From Proteles cristata cristata (taxonomy: Eukaryota; Chordata; Mammalia; Carnivora; Hyaenidae), in NCBI GenBank assembly GCA_017311185.1, contig JAESUZ010004517.1, positions 124,001-188,000 of the forward strand: a stretch of 64,000 nucleotides of DNA, written 5' to 3'. A model generated the notes under the pieces. It ran no database searches, was not told where the DNA came from, and saw nothing but the letters and a program-made list of their open reading frames with translations. A program made the translations under genes and the position numbers. Numbering within the stretch: the stretch's first letter is position 1; the number at the start of each line of letters is the position of its first letter. This document shows, in pieces, positions 44,128 through 55,756 of the stretch.

Positions 44128-45075
44128 ATGGGAATATGGTTGAACCAATCATCTATAGATGGCTTCATTCTCTTGGGCATCTTTTCACACAGCCAGACTG
44201 ATGTTGCCCTCTTCTCTGTGGTTATGGTAGTCTTCACAGTAGCCCTCTGTGGGAATGTCCTCCTCATCTTCCTCATCTACATAGATCCTCGGCTTCACAC
44301 ACCCATGTACTTCTTCCTCAGTCAGCTCTCCCTTATGGATCTTATGTTGGTCTGTAATATCATGCCAAAGATGGCGGTCAACTTTCTCTCCGGCAGGAAG
44401 TCCATCTCCTTTGCGGGTTGTGGCATACAAATTGCTCTTTTTGTTTCTCTTGTGGGATCTGAGGGACTCTTGCTGGGACTCATGGCCTATGACCGTTATG
44501 TGGCCATTAGCCACCCACTTCACTATCATGTCCTCATAAGTCAGAGGGTCTGTCTCCAGATTGCTGGAAGTTCCTGGGCCTTTGGAATACTAGATGGAAT
44601 TATCCAGATGGTAGCAGCCATGAGCTTACCTTACTGTGGTTCAAGGAATGTAGACCACTTCTTCTGTGAGGTGCCAGCATTATTAAAACTGGCCTGTACA
44701 GACACAACACTTTTTGACACACTGCTCTTTGCTTGCTGTGTCATGATGCTGCTCCTTCCCTTTTCCATCATCGTGGCCTCCTATGCTCACATCCTGAGAG
44801 CTGTGCTCCACATGCGCTCTGCTCAGGCACGTAAAAAGGCTCTGGCCACCTGTTCCTCCCACCTAACAGCAGTCTCCCTCTTCTACGGGGCAGCCATGTT
44901 CATCTACCTGAGGCCTCGGCGCTACCGGGCACCTAGTCATGACAAGGTGGTCTCTATTTTCTACACGGTCCTTACTCCTATGCTCAACCCCCTCATTTAT
45001 AGCTTGAGAAACAGGGACGTGATGGAGGCCTTGGGGAAGAGTCTGAACCATTGTAGGATTAGCAGCCAGCACTGA
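44128..45075 (+). CDS. OR2V1: Olfactory receptor, OR2V1-like, intact
   Basis: Class II odorant receptor (seven-helix GPCR, expected to couple to G-olf in olfactory cilia). The frame is 315 codons without a break. Landmarks: NQS glycosylation site at residues 6-8, LHTPMYFFLS (57-65), Cys98, MAYDRYVAIS (119-128), loop cysteines 170/180/190, KALATCSSHL (237-246), PMLNPLIYSLRN (284-295). By hand alignment it differs from the gene at 21621-22568 at about 58 of 315 residues with no gap. The N-terminus MGIWLNQSSIDG, the VCNIMPKM stretch, GSRNVDHFFCEVPALLKLAC and FDTLLFACC agree with my memory of human OR2V1 rather than OR2V2. In human the pair is, as I recall, also arranged minus/plus about 30 kb apart. 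The ligand is unknown. Confidence 0.93.
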   Translation: MGIWLNQSSIDGFILLGIFSHSQTDVALFSVVMVVFTVALCGNVLLIFLIYIDPRLHTPMYFFLSQLSLMDLMLVCNIMPKMAVNFLSGRKSISFAGCGIQIALFVSLVGSEGLLLGLMAYDRYVAISHPLHYHVLISQRVCLQIAGSSWAFGILDGIIQMVAAMSLPYCGSRNVDHFFCEVPALLKLACTDTTLFDTLLFACCVMMLLLPFSIIVASYAHILRAVLHMRSAQARKKALATCSSHLTAVSLFYGAAMFIYLRPRRYRAPSHDKVVSIFYTVLTPMLNPLIYSLRNRDVMEALGKSLNHCRISSQH

Positions 45076-45660
45076 ACGCAGAGTGTCTGGCGCCAGGTTT
45101 TGCCACCTCTTTGTTGCATAACGTTGGTAAGTTATTCACCTCTTGTGAGTGTCTGTTTCCTCATCAGTAGAAAAGAATCATGAGACCTGCCCTACCTCAC
45201 AGGGATCAGTGCATGTAAATCTAAAGCCCCTTGAAGAAACAATGCACTGATATTATTGTCATTATTAATCATGTATAAAGTTTTGAACTAAATGTACCTA
45301 TTTCTCAATTCTTCTTGGTTATCACTGTGTTTTATTGTGTGTTTTAATTGCTAGGTACTGTTATCTTCCCTTTACATACCTTCTTACACACTATTTAATA
45401 GTTGATTCAGCCTGACAGATATAATTTCTTTAAGTGGAAACTACATAGATGGCAGAAATTGAGTCACTATGATTCTTCATTGACGGTCCTTAGCCTTCTC
45501 CCATGCTGCATTAGAGGACTTATGAAGCTTCCTTTAGGAAATGTAAATATATACCTACAGTTTAGAAATTCCAGTACCTTACTCTGTGCCTTGTAAATAA
45601 TAGTGGCTCAATAAAATTTTACTGAATGAATACAAGAAGGAGATATCAAATAAGATAATA
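45076..45660. other. 3' flank of OR2V1, with MIR-like remnants
   Basis: 45130-45260 (GGTAAGTTATTCACCTCTTG … GTTTCCTCATCAGTAGAAAA) reads as a plus-strand MIR; 45590-45635 resembles an old MIR/L2 end. The first 150 bases are shared with the other OR gene's 3' flank. Confidence 0.5.
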
Positions 45661-45679
45661 TGTATGAAACATTTTTTAT

Positions 45680-46248
45680 TTTTTACTTTTATTTATTTTT
45701 TTCTTAAGTAGTTCATTGTCAAGTTGGTTTCCATATAACACCCAGTACTCATCCCAACAAGTGCCCTCCTCCAGGTCCATCACCCGTCTTTCCCTGCCCC
45801 CACCCCCATCAGCCCTCAGTTTGTTCTCAGAATTCAAGAGTCTCTCATGGTTTGCCTCCCTCTCTCCAACAATTTCTCCCCTTCTCCTCCCTCATGGTCC
45901 TCCGTTAAGTTCATCCTAATCCACCTATACGTGAAAACATATGGTATCTGTCTTTCTCTGCCTGTCTTATTTCTCTCAGCATTACACCCTCAAGTTCCAT
46001 CCATGTTGCTACACATGGCCAGATTTCATTCTTTCTCATTGCCATGTAGTATTCCATTGTATAGATAAACCATATCTTCTTGATCCATTCGTCAGTTGAT
46101 GGACACTGAAGCTCTTTCCATGATTTGGCTATTGTTGAGAGTACTGCAATGAACATTGAGGTACATGTGCCCCTATGCATCAGCACTTCTATATCCCTTG
46201 GGTAAATTACTAGCAGTGCTTTTGCTAGGTCATAGGAGAGTTCTACTG
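45680..46248 (-). mobile_element. 5'-truncated L1, antisense
   Basis: T-rich tail, L1 3'UTR and the last roughly 100 codons of ORF2, ending at TGCTAGGTCATAGGAGAGTT. Group A tail. It directly abuts the next antisense L1. Confidence 0.92.
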
Positions 46249-46264
46249 TGAATTATTTTTGTTC

Positions 46265-49200
46265 ATTTTATTTAATTTATTTTTTATACTCTATTGTCAG
46301 GTTGGTTTCCATATAACACCCAGTGCTCATCCCTGCAAATGCCCTCCTCCATGTCCATCACTCCCCTTTCCCTCACCTCCATCCCCATGTGCCTTCAGTT
46401 TGTTCTCAGCATTCAAGGTTCTCTCATGGTTTGCCTCCCTCACTCTCCCCCACTATTTTCCCCTTCTTCTACCCCATGGTTCTTCGTTAAGTTCCTCCTA
46501 ATGCTCCTATACATACAAACATATGATATTTGTCCTTCTCTGCCTGACTTATTTCACTCAGCATAGCACCCTCAAGGTCCATTCATGTTGCTACACATGA
46601 CCAGATTTCATTCTTTCTCATTGCCATGTAGTATTCCATTATATATATAAACCACATTTCTTGATCCATTCGTCCGTTGATGGAAACTTAGGCTCTTTCC
46701 ATGTTTTGGATATGGCTGAGAGTGCTGCTATGAACATTGGGGTACATGTGCTCCAATACATCAGCACTCCTATATCCCTTGGGTTAATTCCTAGCAGTGC
46801 TATTGCTGGGTCATAGGGGAGTTCTATTGTTAGTTTCCTGAGGAATCTCCACACGGTTTTCCAGAGGGGCTGCACCAGTTTACATTCCCACCAACAGTGG
46901 AGTAGGGTACCCATTTCTCCACATCCTCGCCAGCATCTAGAGTCTTCTGATTTGCTCATTTTAGCCACTCTGATTGGCGTGAGGTGGTATCTCAGTGTGG
47001 TTTTAATTTATATTTCCCTGATGAGGAGGGCTGCTCAGCATGGTTTCATGTGTGTGTTGGCCATCTGGATGTCCTCTTTGGAGAAGTGTCTATTCATATA
47101 TTCTGCCCATTTCTTCACTGGGTTGTTTGTTTTTCGGGTGTGGAGTTTGGTGAGTTCCTTATAGATTTTGGATATTAACCCTTTATCTAATACGTCATTT
47201 GCAACTATCTTTTCCGAATCCATCAGTTGCCTGTTGGTTTTATGGATTGTTTCCTTTGCCGTGCAGAAGCTTTTAATCTTGATGATGAGCCAATAGTTCA
47301 TTTTTGCTCTTGATTCCCTGGCTCTTGATTCTAGTAAGACATTGCTGCGGTGGAGGTCAAGGAGGTTGTTTCTTGCTTTCTCCTCTAGGGTTTTGATGGT
47401 TTCCTTTCTCATGATCAGGTCCTTTATCCATTTTGAGGCTTTTTTTTTGTATATGATGTGAGAAAATGATCTGGTTTCATTCTTCTGCACGTTGCTGTAC
47501 AGTTCTCCCAGCACCATCTATTTAAGAGGCTGTGTTTTTCCATTGGGTACTCTTTCTGGCTTTGTCAAAGATTAGTTGGCTGTATACCTTTGGGTCCAGC
47601 TCTGAGTTCTCAATTCTATTCCATTGGTCTATGTGTCTGTTTTTGGGCCAATACCATACAGTCTTGATGATGACAGCACAGCTTTGTATTAGAGGCTAAA
47701 ATCTGGGATGGTGATGCCTCCCGTTTTGGTTTTCTTCTTCAGTATTACTTTGGCTATTCAGGGTCTTTTGTGGTTCCTTACAAACTTTGGGATAGTTTGT
47801 TCTAGTTTTGAGAAGTATGCTGGTGCAATTTTGATTGGGATTGCATTGAATGTGTAAATGGCTTTGGGTAGTAATGACATTTTAACTATATTTATTCTTC
47901 CAATCTATGAGTATGGAATGTTTTTCCATTTCTTTGTGTCTTCTTCAATTTCCTTCATAAGTTTTCCACAGTTTTCATCATACAGATCTCTTATATCCTT
48001 GCATAGGCTTATTCCTAGGTATTTTATGTTTTTTTTTGTGCAATTGTGAATGGGATCAGTTTCTTGATTTCTCTTTCTGTTGCTATATTGTTGGTGTATA
48101 AAAATGCAACCGAGTTCTGTACGCTAATTTTGTACCCTGCAACTTGGCTGAATTCTTGGATCAGTTCTAGTAGGCTTCTGGTGGAGTCTGTCTGGTTTTA
48201 TATGGAGAGTGTCATGTTGTCTGAGAAAAGTGAAAGTTTGACTTCTTCTTTGTCAGTTCTGGTGCTTTTGATTTCCTTTTGTTGTCTGATGGCTGATGCT
48301 AGGACTTTCAGCACTATGTTAAACAACAGTGGTGAGAATGGACATTCCTGTCGTGTTCCTGATCTCAGGGGGAAAGCTCTCCGTTTTTCCCCGTTGAGGA
48401 TGATGTTTACTGAAGGCTTGTCATAGATGGCTTTTATGATGTTTAAGTAGGTTCCTTCTATCCCAACTTTCTCTAGAGTCTTTATTAAGAAGGGATGCTG
48501 TATTTTGTCAAATGCTTTTTCTGCATCTATCGACAGGATCATATGATTTTTATCTTTTCTTTTGTTGGTGTGATGTATCACATTGATTGTTTTGCGAATG
48601 TTGAACCAGCCCTGTAGCCCAGGAATGAATCCCATTTTATCTTGGTGGATGATTCTTTTTATGTGCTGCTGGATTCGATTTGCAAGGATCCTATTGAGGA
48701 TTTTTGCATCCGTAATCATCAAGGATATTAGCCTGTAGTTCTCTTTTTTTGCTGGATCTCTGTCTGGATTGGAAATGAGAGTGTTGCTGGCTTCATAAAA
48801 TGGGTCCAGGAGTTTTCCTTTGACTTCTAATTTTTGGTATAGCTTGAGAAGAATTGGGATTAATTCTGTTTTAAATGTCTGGTAGAATTCCCAGGGAAGC
48901 CATCAGGTCCAGGGCTCTTATATGTTGGGACATTTTTGATAACTGATTCGATTTCTTCACTCGTTATGGGTCTGTTCAGATTTTCTATCTCTTCCCGTGT
49001 GAATGTTGGTAGTGAGTGTGTGTTTAGGAATTTGTCAATTTCTTCTAAGTTGTCCAATTTGTGGGCATATAATTTTTCATAGTATTACCCAATAATTGCT
49101 TTTATTTCTGAAGGGTTGGTTGTAATAAGTCCATTTTCATTCATGATTTTGTCTATTTGGGTGCTCTCTCTTTTTGAGAAGCCTGGCTAGAGGTTTGTCA

Positions 49201-49345
49201 ATTTTGTTTATTTTTTCAAAAAACCGACTCTTGCTTTTATTGTTCTGTTCAGTTGTTTCTTTGGTCTCTATGTTGTTTATTTCTGCTCTGATTTTTACTA
49301 TATCTCTTCTTCTTCTACCAGACCTAATATCAACTCTTCTACACC
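46265..49345 (-). mobile_element. 5'-truncated L1, about 3.1 kb, antisense
   Basis: Continuous antisense L1 from the 3'UTR through ORF2 to a point between the endonuclease and RT domains. Frames are broken many times. It ends abruptly at about 49345 against a sense-oriented L1 (head-to-head). Confidence 0.92.
48198..48722 (-). pseudogene. L1 ORF2 reverse transcriptase remnant
   Basis: An open frame of about 170 codons across the RT core of L1 ORF2p: [37 protein letters not shown] (palm region), [15 protein letters not shown]. The catalytic FADD box reads FSDN here, so the second aspartate is lost, and the frame is cut on both sides. Not active. Confidence 0.88.
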
Positions 49346-51488
49346 TATTCCAAAAAATTTAAATAGACAGAAAACTTCCCGACTCATTTTATGAAGCCAA
49401 CATCACTTTGATTCCCAAGCTTTACAGAGACCCAGCAAAAAAAAAAGACTACTATAGGCCAATATCCTTCATGAATTCAGATGCAAAAATCCTCAACAAG
49501 ATACTTTAAAATTTAATCCAACAGCACATAATAAAAATTATCCACTAAGATCAAGTGGGATTCATTCCTCGGTTACAGGGCTGGTTCTATATTTGCAAAT
49601 CAATCAGTATGATACATCACATCAACAAAATAAAAGATAAAAACCATATGATACTCAATGTACAGAAATTGTTTGCATTTTTATACACCAACAATGAAGC
49701 AACAGAAAGAGAAATCAAGCAACTGATCCTATTCATAATTGCACAAAAAACCATAAAATACCAGGAATAAACCTAACCAAAGATATAATGGATCTGTATG
49801 ATGAAAACTATAGAAAACTTATGAAGGAAATTTAGGAAGACCCAAGGAAATGGAAAAACATCCATGCTCATGAATTGGAAGAATAAATATAGGTAAAATG
49901 TCATTACTACCCAAAGCCATTTACACATTCAATGCAATCCCAATGAAAATAGCACCGGCATTCTTCTCTAACCTAGGACAAACTGTCCTAAAATTTGTAT
50001 GGAACCACAAAAGACCCCGAATAGCCAAAGTAATATTGAAGAAGATATCCAAAATGGGAGGCATCACCATCCCACACTTTAGCCTCTACTATAAAGCTGC
50101 CATCATCAAGACAGCCTGGTACTGGTACAAAAACAAACACATAGACCAATGGAATAGGATTGAGAACTCAGAAGTGGACCCAAAAGTGTATAGCCAACTA
50201 AAAGTTAACAAAGCAGCAAAGAGTATGCAGTGGAAAAGACAGCCTCTTTAACAGATGGTGCTGGGAGAACTGGACAGCAACATGCAGAAGAATGAAACTC
50301 GATCATTTTCTCACACCATACACAAAAATAAACTCAAAATACATAAAGGACCTGAATGTGAGACAGGAAACCATCAAAACCCTAGAGGAGAAAGCTGAAA
50401 GCAAACTCCTCGACCTCCACGCAGCAATTTCTTACTAGACATATCCCCAAAGGCAAAGGAATCAAGAGGAAAAATGAACTACTGGGACCTCATTAGGATT
50501 AAATGCTTCTGCACGGCAAAGGAACAATCCATAAAACTGATAGGCAACTGACGGAATGGGAAACGATAGTTGCAAATGACATATCAGATAAAGGACTAGT
50601 ATCCAAATTCTATAAGGAACTCATCAAACTCCACACCCGAAAAGCTAACAATCCAGTGAAGAAATGGGCAGAAGATATGAACAGATACTTCTCCAAAGAG
50701 GACATCCAGATGGCCAACAGACACATGAAACGAGGTTCAGTATCCCGTCTCATCAGGGAAATATAAATCAAAGCCACACTGAGATATCCCCCTACGCCGG
50801 TCAGAGTGGCTAAAATGAACATATCATTGGATTCTATGTTTTGGCGAGGAATTGGAGAAATGGGCACAGTCCTACCCATTTGGTGAGAATGTAAATTGGT
50901 GCAGTCCTTCTGGAAAACAGTGTAGAAGTTCCTCAAAAAATTAACAGCAGTATTCCCCTATGACCCAGCAATAGCACTGCTAGGAATTTACCCAAGGGAT
51001 ATAGGAGTTCTGAGCATAAGGGCATATGTACCCCAATGTTCGTAGCGGTACTCTCAACAATAGCCAAAGATGGAAACAACCTAAGTGTCCATCAATGGAC
51101 AAATGTATCAAGAAGTTATGGTTTATCTCTACCATGGAATACTACATGGCAATGAGAAAGAATGAAATCTAGCCATGTGTAGCAACATGGATGGAATTTG
51201 TGGGTGTTATGCTGAGTGAAATGTCAGGTAGAGAAGGACAGATACCATATGATTGCACGTATAGGAGGATTAGGAGGAACTTAACGGAAGACCATGGCGG
51301 AGAAGAAGGGGAAAAATAGTGGGGGAGAGGGAGGGAGGCAAAACATGAGAGACTCTTGAATGCTGAGAACAATCTGAGGGCTGATGTGGATGGGGGAATG
51401 GAATGGGGGGTGATGGGCATTGAGGAGGGCACTTGCGGGGATGAACACTGGGTGGTATATGGAAATCAGCTTGACAATAAATTATTAA
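49346..51488 (+). mobile_element. 5'-truncated L1, sense, with internal deletion
   Basis: Sense L1 from early RT sequence to the 3'UTR and tail. Near 49660 the text jumps from ATGATACTCAATG to TACAGAAATTGTTTGCAT, leaving out several hundred bases of ORF2 including the FADD region. Otherwise continuous; frames are broken. Confidence 0.9.
49898..50251 (+). pseudogene. L1 ORF2 remnant downstream of the RT domain
   Basis: The frame reads [40 protein letters not shown] and [20 protein letters not shown], all familiar from L1 ORF2p after the RT domain. Terminated by mutation. Confidence 0.88.
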
Positions 51489-51491
51489 AAA

Positions 51492-51863
51492 CAAAAACCA
51501 AAGAAAGGACTACGATCCTCACCAGGTACAACTGGTAGGGTTTGTAACTGACTAACATTCTTCAGGGAGACGGTCTCGCTAAGGAAACAATAACCAACTT
51601 GTTCTTATTTTGCGGAAATACGGAGGGTAAGCAGGAGTACGATGGTGATCATGTCGCAGAGGGATTTATGGAGTGCACAAATACAGAACTACGAGGCTCT
51701 ACACCAGAAACTCGCGCGGTACTATGTGCCAGTTTTACCTCAATTCAAAGAAGAAGAAATGCAAACTCTGAGGTATTTTTCATACTTGACAAGTTCATAC
51801 GAGTGCAAAAGAATGGTTAAGAAATTTCACATGAATAAAATGTAACTATAAATTAAAAAAAAA
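51492..51863 (+). pseudogene. Unidentified polyadenylated retrocopy
   Basis: About 370 bases unlike any repeat around it. It contains several CpGs and an ATG-initiated frame of 67 codons at 51642-51845 (start MVIMSQRDLWSAQIQNYEA, end KRMVKKFHMNKM), with AATAAA overlapping its end near 51833-51838. An A run then touches the next L1 directly (51854-51863). The layout, short 3'UTR, poly(A) signal about 20 bases ahead of an A tail and no introns, is that of a processed mRNA copy. I do not recognise the protein. It could be a retrogene fragment or a chimera carried by the L1 behind it. Confidence 0.5.
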
Positions 51864-52245
51864 GAAGATGTGGTTTATCTATACTATGGAATACTACATG
51901 GCAATGAGAAAGAATGAAATCTGGCCATGTGTAGCAACATGGATGGAACTTGAGGGTGTTATGCTGAGTGAAATAAGTCAGGCAGAGAAAGACAGATACC
52001 ATATGTTTGCACATATAGGAGGATTAGGAGAACTTAATAGAGGATGATGGGGGAGAAAAAGGGGAAAAATAGTGGGGGAGAGGGAGGGAGGCAAACCATG
52101 AGAGACTCTTGAATGCCAAGAACAAACTGAGGGCTGATGGGGGTGGGGGGGATAGGAAGGTGGGTGATGGGAATGGAGAAGTGCACTTGTGGGGATGAGC
52201 CCTGGGTGTTATATGGAAACCTACTTGACAATAAACTATTTAAGA
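51864..52245 (+). mobile_element. 5'-truncated L1, sense
   Basis: It starts mid-word at GAAGATGTGGTTTATCTATA (end of ORF2) and runs to the group A tail. Its 5' edge coincides with the A run of the unidentified retrocopy. Confidence 0.92.
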
Positions 52246-54041
52246 TAAAGAAAACTGGACATTTAGAATGTTTTAATGTGGTAACTCTGCAAATCAGATT
52301 CTTCCCCATCCTCACCATTTGTTTTGTTGCTTGCTATGGGATTCGGTTATTTTTTCTGTGAGTTTTATTAACTATTTTGTAAACTTTGTATTTTGTATCT
52401 GCTTTTGGGATTTAGAGAGATCGGAGGGCAGTGACACTAGTAACTACAATTCTTAAAAACTAACAGGGAGAACGCTTCAGATATTTTATTCAATTTAATT
52501 TTCACAACGAATATATGTAGTTTTACACATGAGGAAATAGGCTCAAATTATTTCCTTGCCCAAAGTCAAATCTACAGAAGATTCCCACCTAGCTGTCTCT
52601 GACTTCAAGGTCAAGTGTCTCTGCTATGCTACCTTTATTTTTGTGAATAAGAGGAAAGAAATCAAGTGAGTAAGATCTGACAGGAGAGTAGTAGGAGGTG
52701 GTTAGTGCCAGAGACAGATGAACTCTGGTCATAGCAGAGTGTTTGTTGAATCCTTGACCACTTAAAGACTGCTTTGAATTCCAGTGGAATTGAGCTCTGA
52801 GATCAGAATGGTCAATGTGATCTTGGATGGTTGCTTCCTCACTAGGCTAATGTCCTGGGAGGAGGCAGAAAGATGTAGAGAGGTGATGGTCTGAAAGCCT
52901 CTGGAAGATGTCCTTTGCTTATATGCAGTATTTAGTGGACTTTTTCAAGTGGGACACAACACATAACAAAACACACAACACGCAACATGCAACAAAAACA
53001 AAAGTCAATGTTTCCCATTCTCTTATGGGATTGGTTGAAGAGTCAATTCTTCCCAGGTTGAACCATAGAAACCCTCCCCAGTTTTCCTCTCCTCCTGGGA
53101 GACAGTTTGTTTGTTGCCATAGTTGAGATGAGCAGAGAACTTTGCAGGAAGCTCCCTTCCCTAGGAGGTTTAATTGCCAGAGACTAGGGACAAAGAAGTG
53201 GCAGAGGAAGGGTCTCCAAGGATTTGTGAAAATAGAGGCAACTTTCCCTACTCACAACAAAGGGAGAGAGCAATGGGTAGCAGTGAAAAATAAGGGAATA
53301 AGCCTCTCACTCAAGTGTTGGCCCTGGTCCAGTGAGGGCTTTCATTCACAGGTGAGAGGTTTTCTTAATCTCAGCATGACAGCAAGGAAGGCCACCTTGC
53401 CTTCCCTTTGGATAAAAGATATATGATCTCTCTGTGGTACAATTGTTGTTTCTGGAAGACTTTTTCTTAACCTAATGATTAGTTAATGATTACTAATGAT
53501 TCTACCAAGGTTTTAGAATGAGGAAGTGACTAAGTTGGGGTGAGAGTAAATGGGGATTGTTTGAAAATCTGCTGAAAAATCACAGATCCCTCCCAGTCTG
53601 ACTCACATTGGCCCTGGCCCTGCCTCATCTTAGCAGAAAGTAGTAGGTTAATTTTCCAGGTGAGGTGAAGCTGAAAATTCCAGGTGCAGAGGAGGCCCAG
53701 GAAAGACAAGGGTGCTGTGAATACAAGGGGGATATCAAAAGACAGGGGATATCAAAAGACAAAAGGGGGATACCAGACAGGGATGCCTGGTACAGTGTCT
53801 CGCTCATTTCCCAAGACTCAGATTTATTCCCTTCTGGCAAGAAAATAAACCTCTCACTCAATCCAAGAATCTGACTGGCCCAGGAAACATCAAAAGATAC
53901 TGACATTCGAGGTTTAAAAAATAATAAGAAAATGAAAACCTGGTCCTTTCATTCAAAACGAGGCTGTAATTGCTATACCCTACCTTCATGCTCAGAGCAC
54001 CCAGTTTGTTTTTTACTATTCTATTTTAAAATGAACAGACA
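52246..54041. other. Unique non-coding stretch
   Basis: 52440-52620 contains an ancient repeat (ATGAGGAAATAGGCTCAAAT, TTGCCCAAAGTCAAATCTAC). The rest shows nothing recognised. Near-tandem GGGGATATCAAAAGACA units occur at about 53729-53765. Confidence 0.45.
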
Positions 54042-54266
54042 GGGGCGCCTGGGTGGCTTAGTCGGTTAAGCGTCCGACTTTCGCTTAGGTCATGATCTCT
54101 CGGTTCGTGGGTTCGAGCCCCGCGTCGGGCTCTGTGCTGACTGCCAGCTCAGAGCCTGGAGCCTATTTCAGAGTCTGTGTCTCCCTTTCTCTCTGACCCT
54201 CCCCTGCTCACGCTGTCTCTCTCTCTCTCTTAGAAATAAATAAAAATTTAAAAAAAAATAAAAAAA
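54042..54266 (+). mobile_element. CAN-SINE, young-looking
   Basis: Full-length plus-strand copy nearly identical to the one at 56001. A-box-like TGGCTTAGTCGG and B-box GGTTCGAGCCCC are intact, so RNA polymerase III could in principle read it. Confidence 0.94.
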
Positions 54267-54891
54267 GAAATGTTTGCATATATACCTATATCTATATACC
54301 TATAAATAAAATCTCTGGAATGAAACACAAGAAATGAGTAACACTGTTTACCTCAGAGGAAAGAGTCCTAAGAATCAGATTGCAGAGACCTAGGGTAGAA
54401 AAGAGAGTTTTTGTGCTGTATGATTTTGTGCCTCTTGAATTTTACTCTATGTGAGACAATAACAAACTTCAAATGAATGCATAAGTATAATATGGAAATG
54501 ATGTCAAATAGCTTTTGTCATGGAGATTGACAAAATGAGAACGAACATGCATACATAACATGTTCTAAGTTCTTTAATAAATATTTGCTCAACAAATAGC
54601 TGAAATACTTTTGACAAGATATGTCCAACACATTAGGGTACAAACTAAAATTTCCTAATCAGTTCTCAAAATACAAAGAGTCTGGCATTGGTGAAGAAAT
54701 ACGCAAATTGAGCAACAAAACAGAATAAGTCCAAAATCAGAATCATATGTACGAGACAATTTACAATCTGATATAATAATAAAATTTAAAATCTGTGGGG
54801 GATAAAAGGGCTATTCTATAAATGATTAGGAAAAATTGATCATGTGTTTTGAAACAAAATTAGATCTCTACTATATCCCCCACACAAAAAT
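54267..54891. other. AT-rich unique stretch
   Basis: Nothing recognisable. Confidence 0.45.
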
Positions 54892-54902
54892 AATTTCCTG
54901 GT

Positions 54903-55756
54903 TTCCTGAGGAACCTCCACACTGTTTTCCAGAGGGGCTGTACCAGTTTACATTCCCACCAACAGTGTAGGAGGGTGCCCCGTTTCTCCACATCCTCGCC
55001 AGCACCTAGAGTTCTCTGATTTGCTCATTTTAGCCACTCTGACTGGCGTGAGGTGGTCTCTCAGTGTGGTTTTGATTTGTATTTCCCTGATGAGGAGCGA
55101 TGCTGAGCATCGTTTCATGTGTCTGTTGGCCATCTGGATGTCCTCTTGGGAGAAGTGTCTGTTCATATCTTCTGCCCATTTCTTCACTGGGTTGTTTGTT
55201 TTTCGGGTGTGGAGTTTGGTGAGTTCCTTATAGATTTTGGATATTAACCCTTTATCTGATATGTCATTTGCAACTATCTTTCTCCCATTCCGTTGGTTGC
55301 CTATTAGTTTTGTGGGTTGTTTCCTTTATCTATACCATGGAATACTACATGGCAATGAGAATGAATGAAATCTGGCCATGTGTAGCAAGGTCCACATCGA
55401 TGGACCTTGAGGGTGTTATGCTGAGCGAAATAAGTCAGGCAGAGAAGGACAAATATCATATGTTTGCACGTATAGGAGGATTAGGAGGAACTTAACGGAG
55501 GATCTTGGGGGAGAAGAAGGGGAGAAATGGTGGGGGAAAGGGAGAGAGGCAAACCATGAGAGACTCTTGAATGCTGACAAAAACTGAGGACTGATGGATG
55601 TGGGCGGGTACAGGGGGATGGGCATGGAGGAGGGCACTTGTGGGGATGAGCACTGGGTGTTATGTGGAAACTAATTTGACAATAAACTATTTGTAAAAAA
55701 AAATAAATTAAATTAAATAAAAACAAAAACAAAACAAAACGAAAAAAACAAAACAA
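54903..55756 (+). mobile_element. L1 with inverted 5' part (twin priming)
   Basis: 54903-55325 is antisense ORF2 sequence. At about 55326 it switches to sense L1, from ATCTATACCATGGAATACTA through a group B 3'UTR to a long A-rich tail. Roughly 200 bases of L1 between the two segments are missing. Target duplication AATTTCCTGGT at 54892-54902 and 55757-55767, an exact match. Confidence 0.92.

Larger units (their letters stand above)
38170..45260. repeat. Right arm of the inverted segmental duplication
   Basis: The reverse complement of the left arm, with the OR2V1-like gene at its outer end. Homology starts near 38170, the mirror of 30690, and continues past the OR stop codon into the 3' flank (shared GTGTCTGGC and TTCGTCATTAAT/TTCCTCATCAGT-type words). 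Six young insertions here (39575, 40063, 41878, 42121, 42643, 43207) have no counterpart on the left. Confidence 0.85.

Noticed and set aside
54042..54120. tRNA-like sequence with A and B boxes (and many similar)
   Set aside because: These are the heads of CAN-SINEs, not tRNA genes: they lack a proper acceptor stem and continue into the CT-rich body and A tail.
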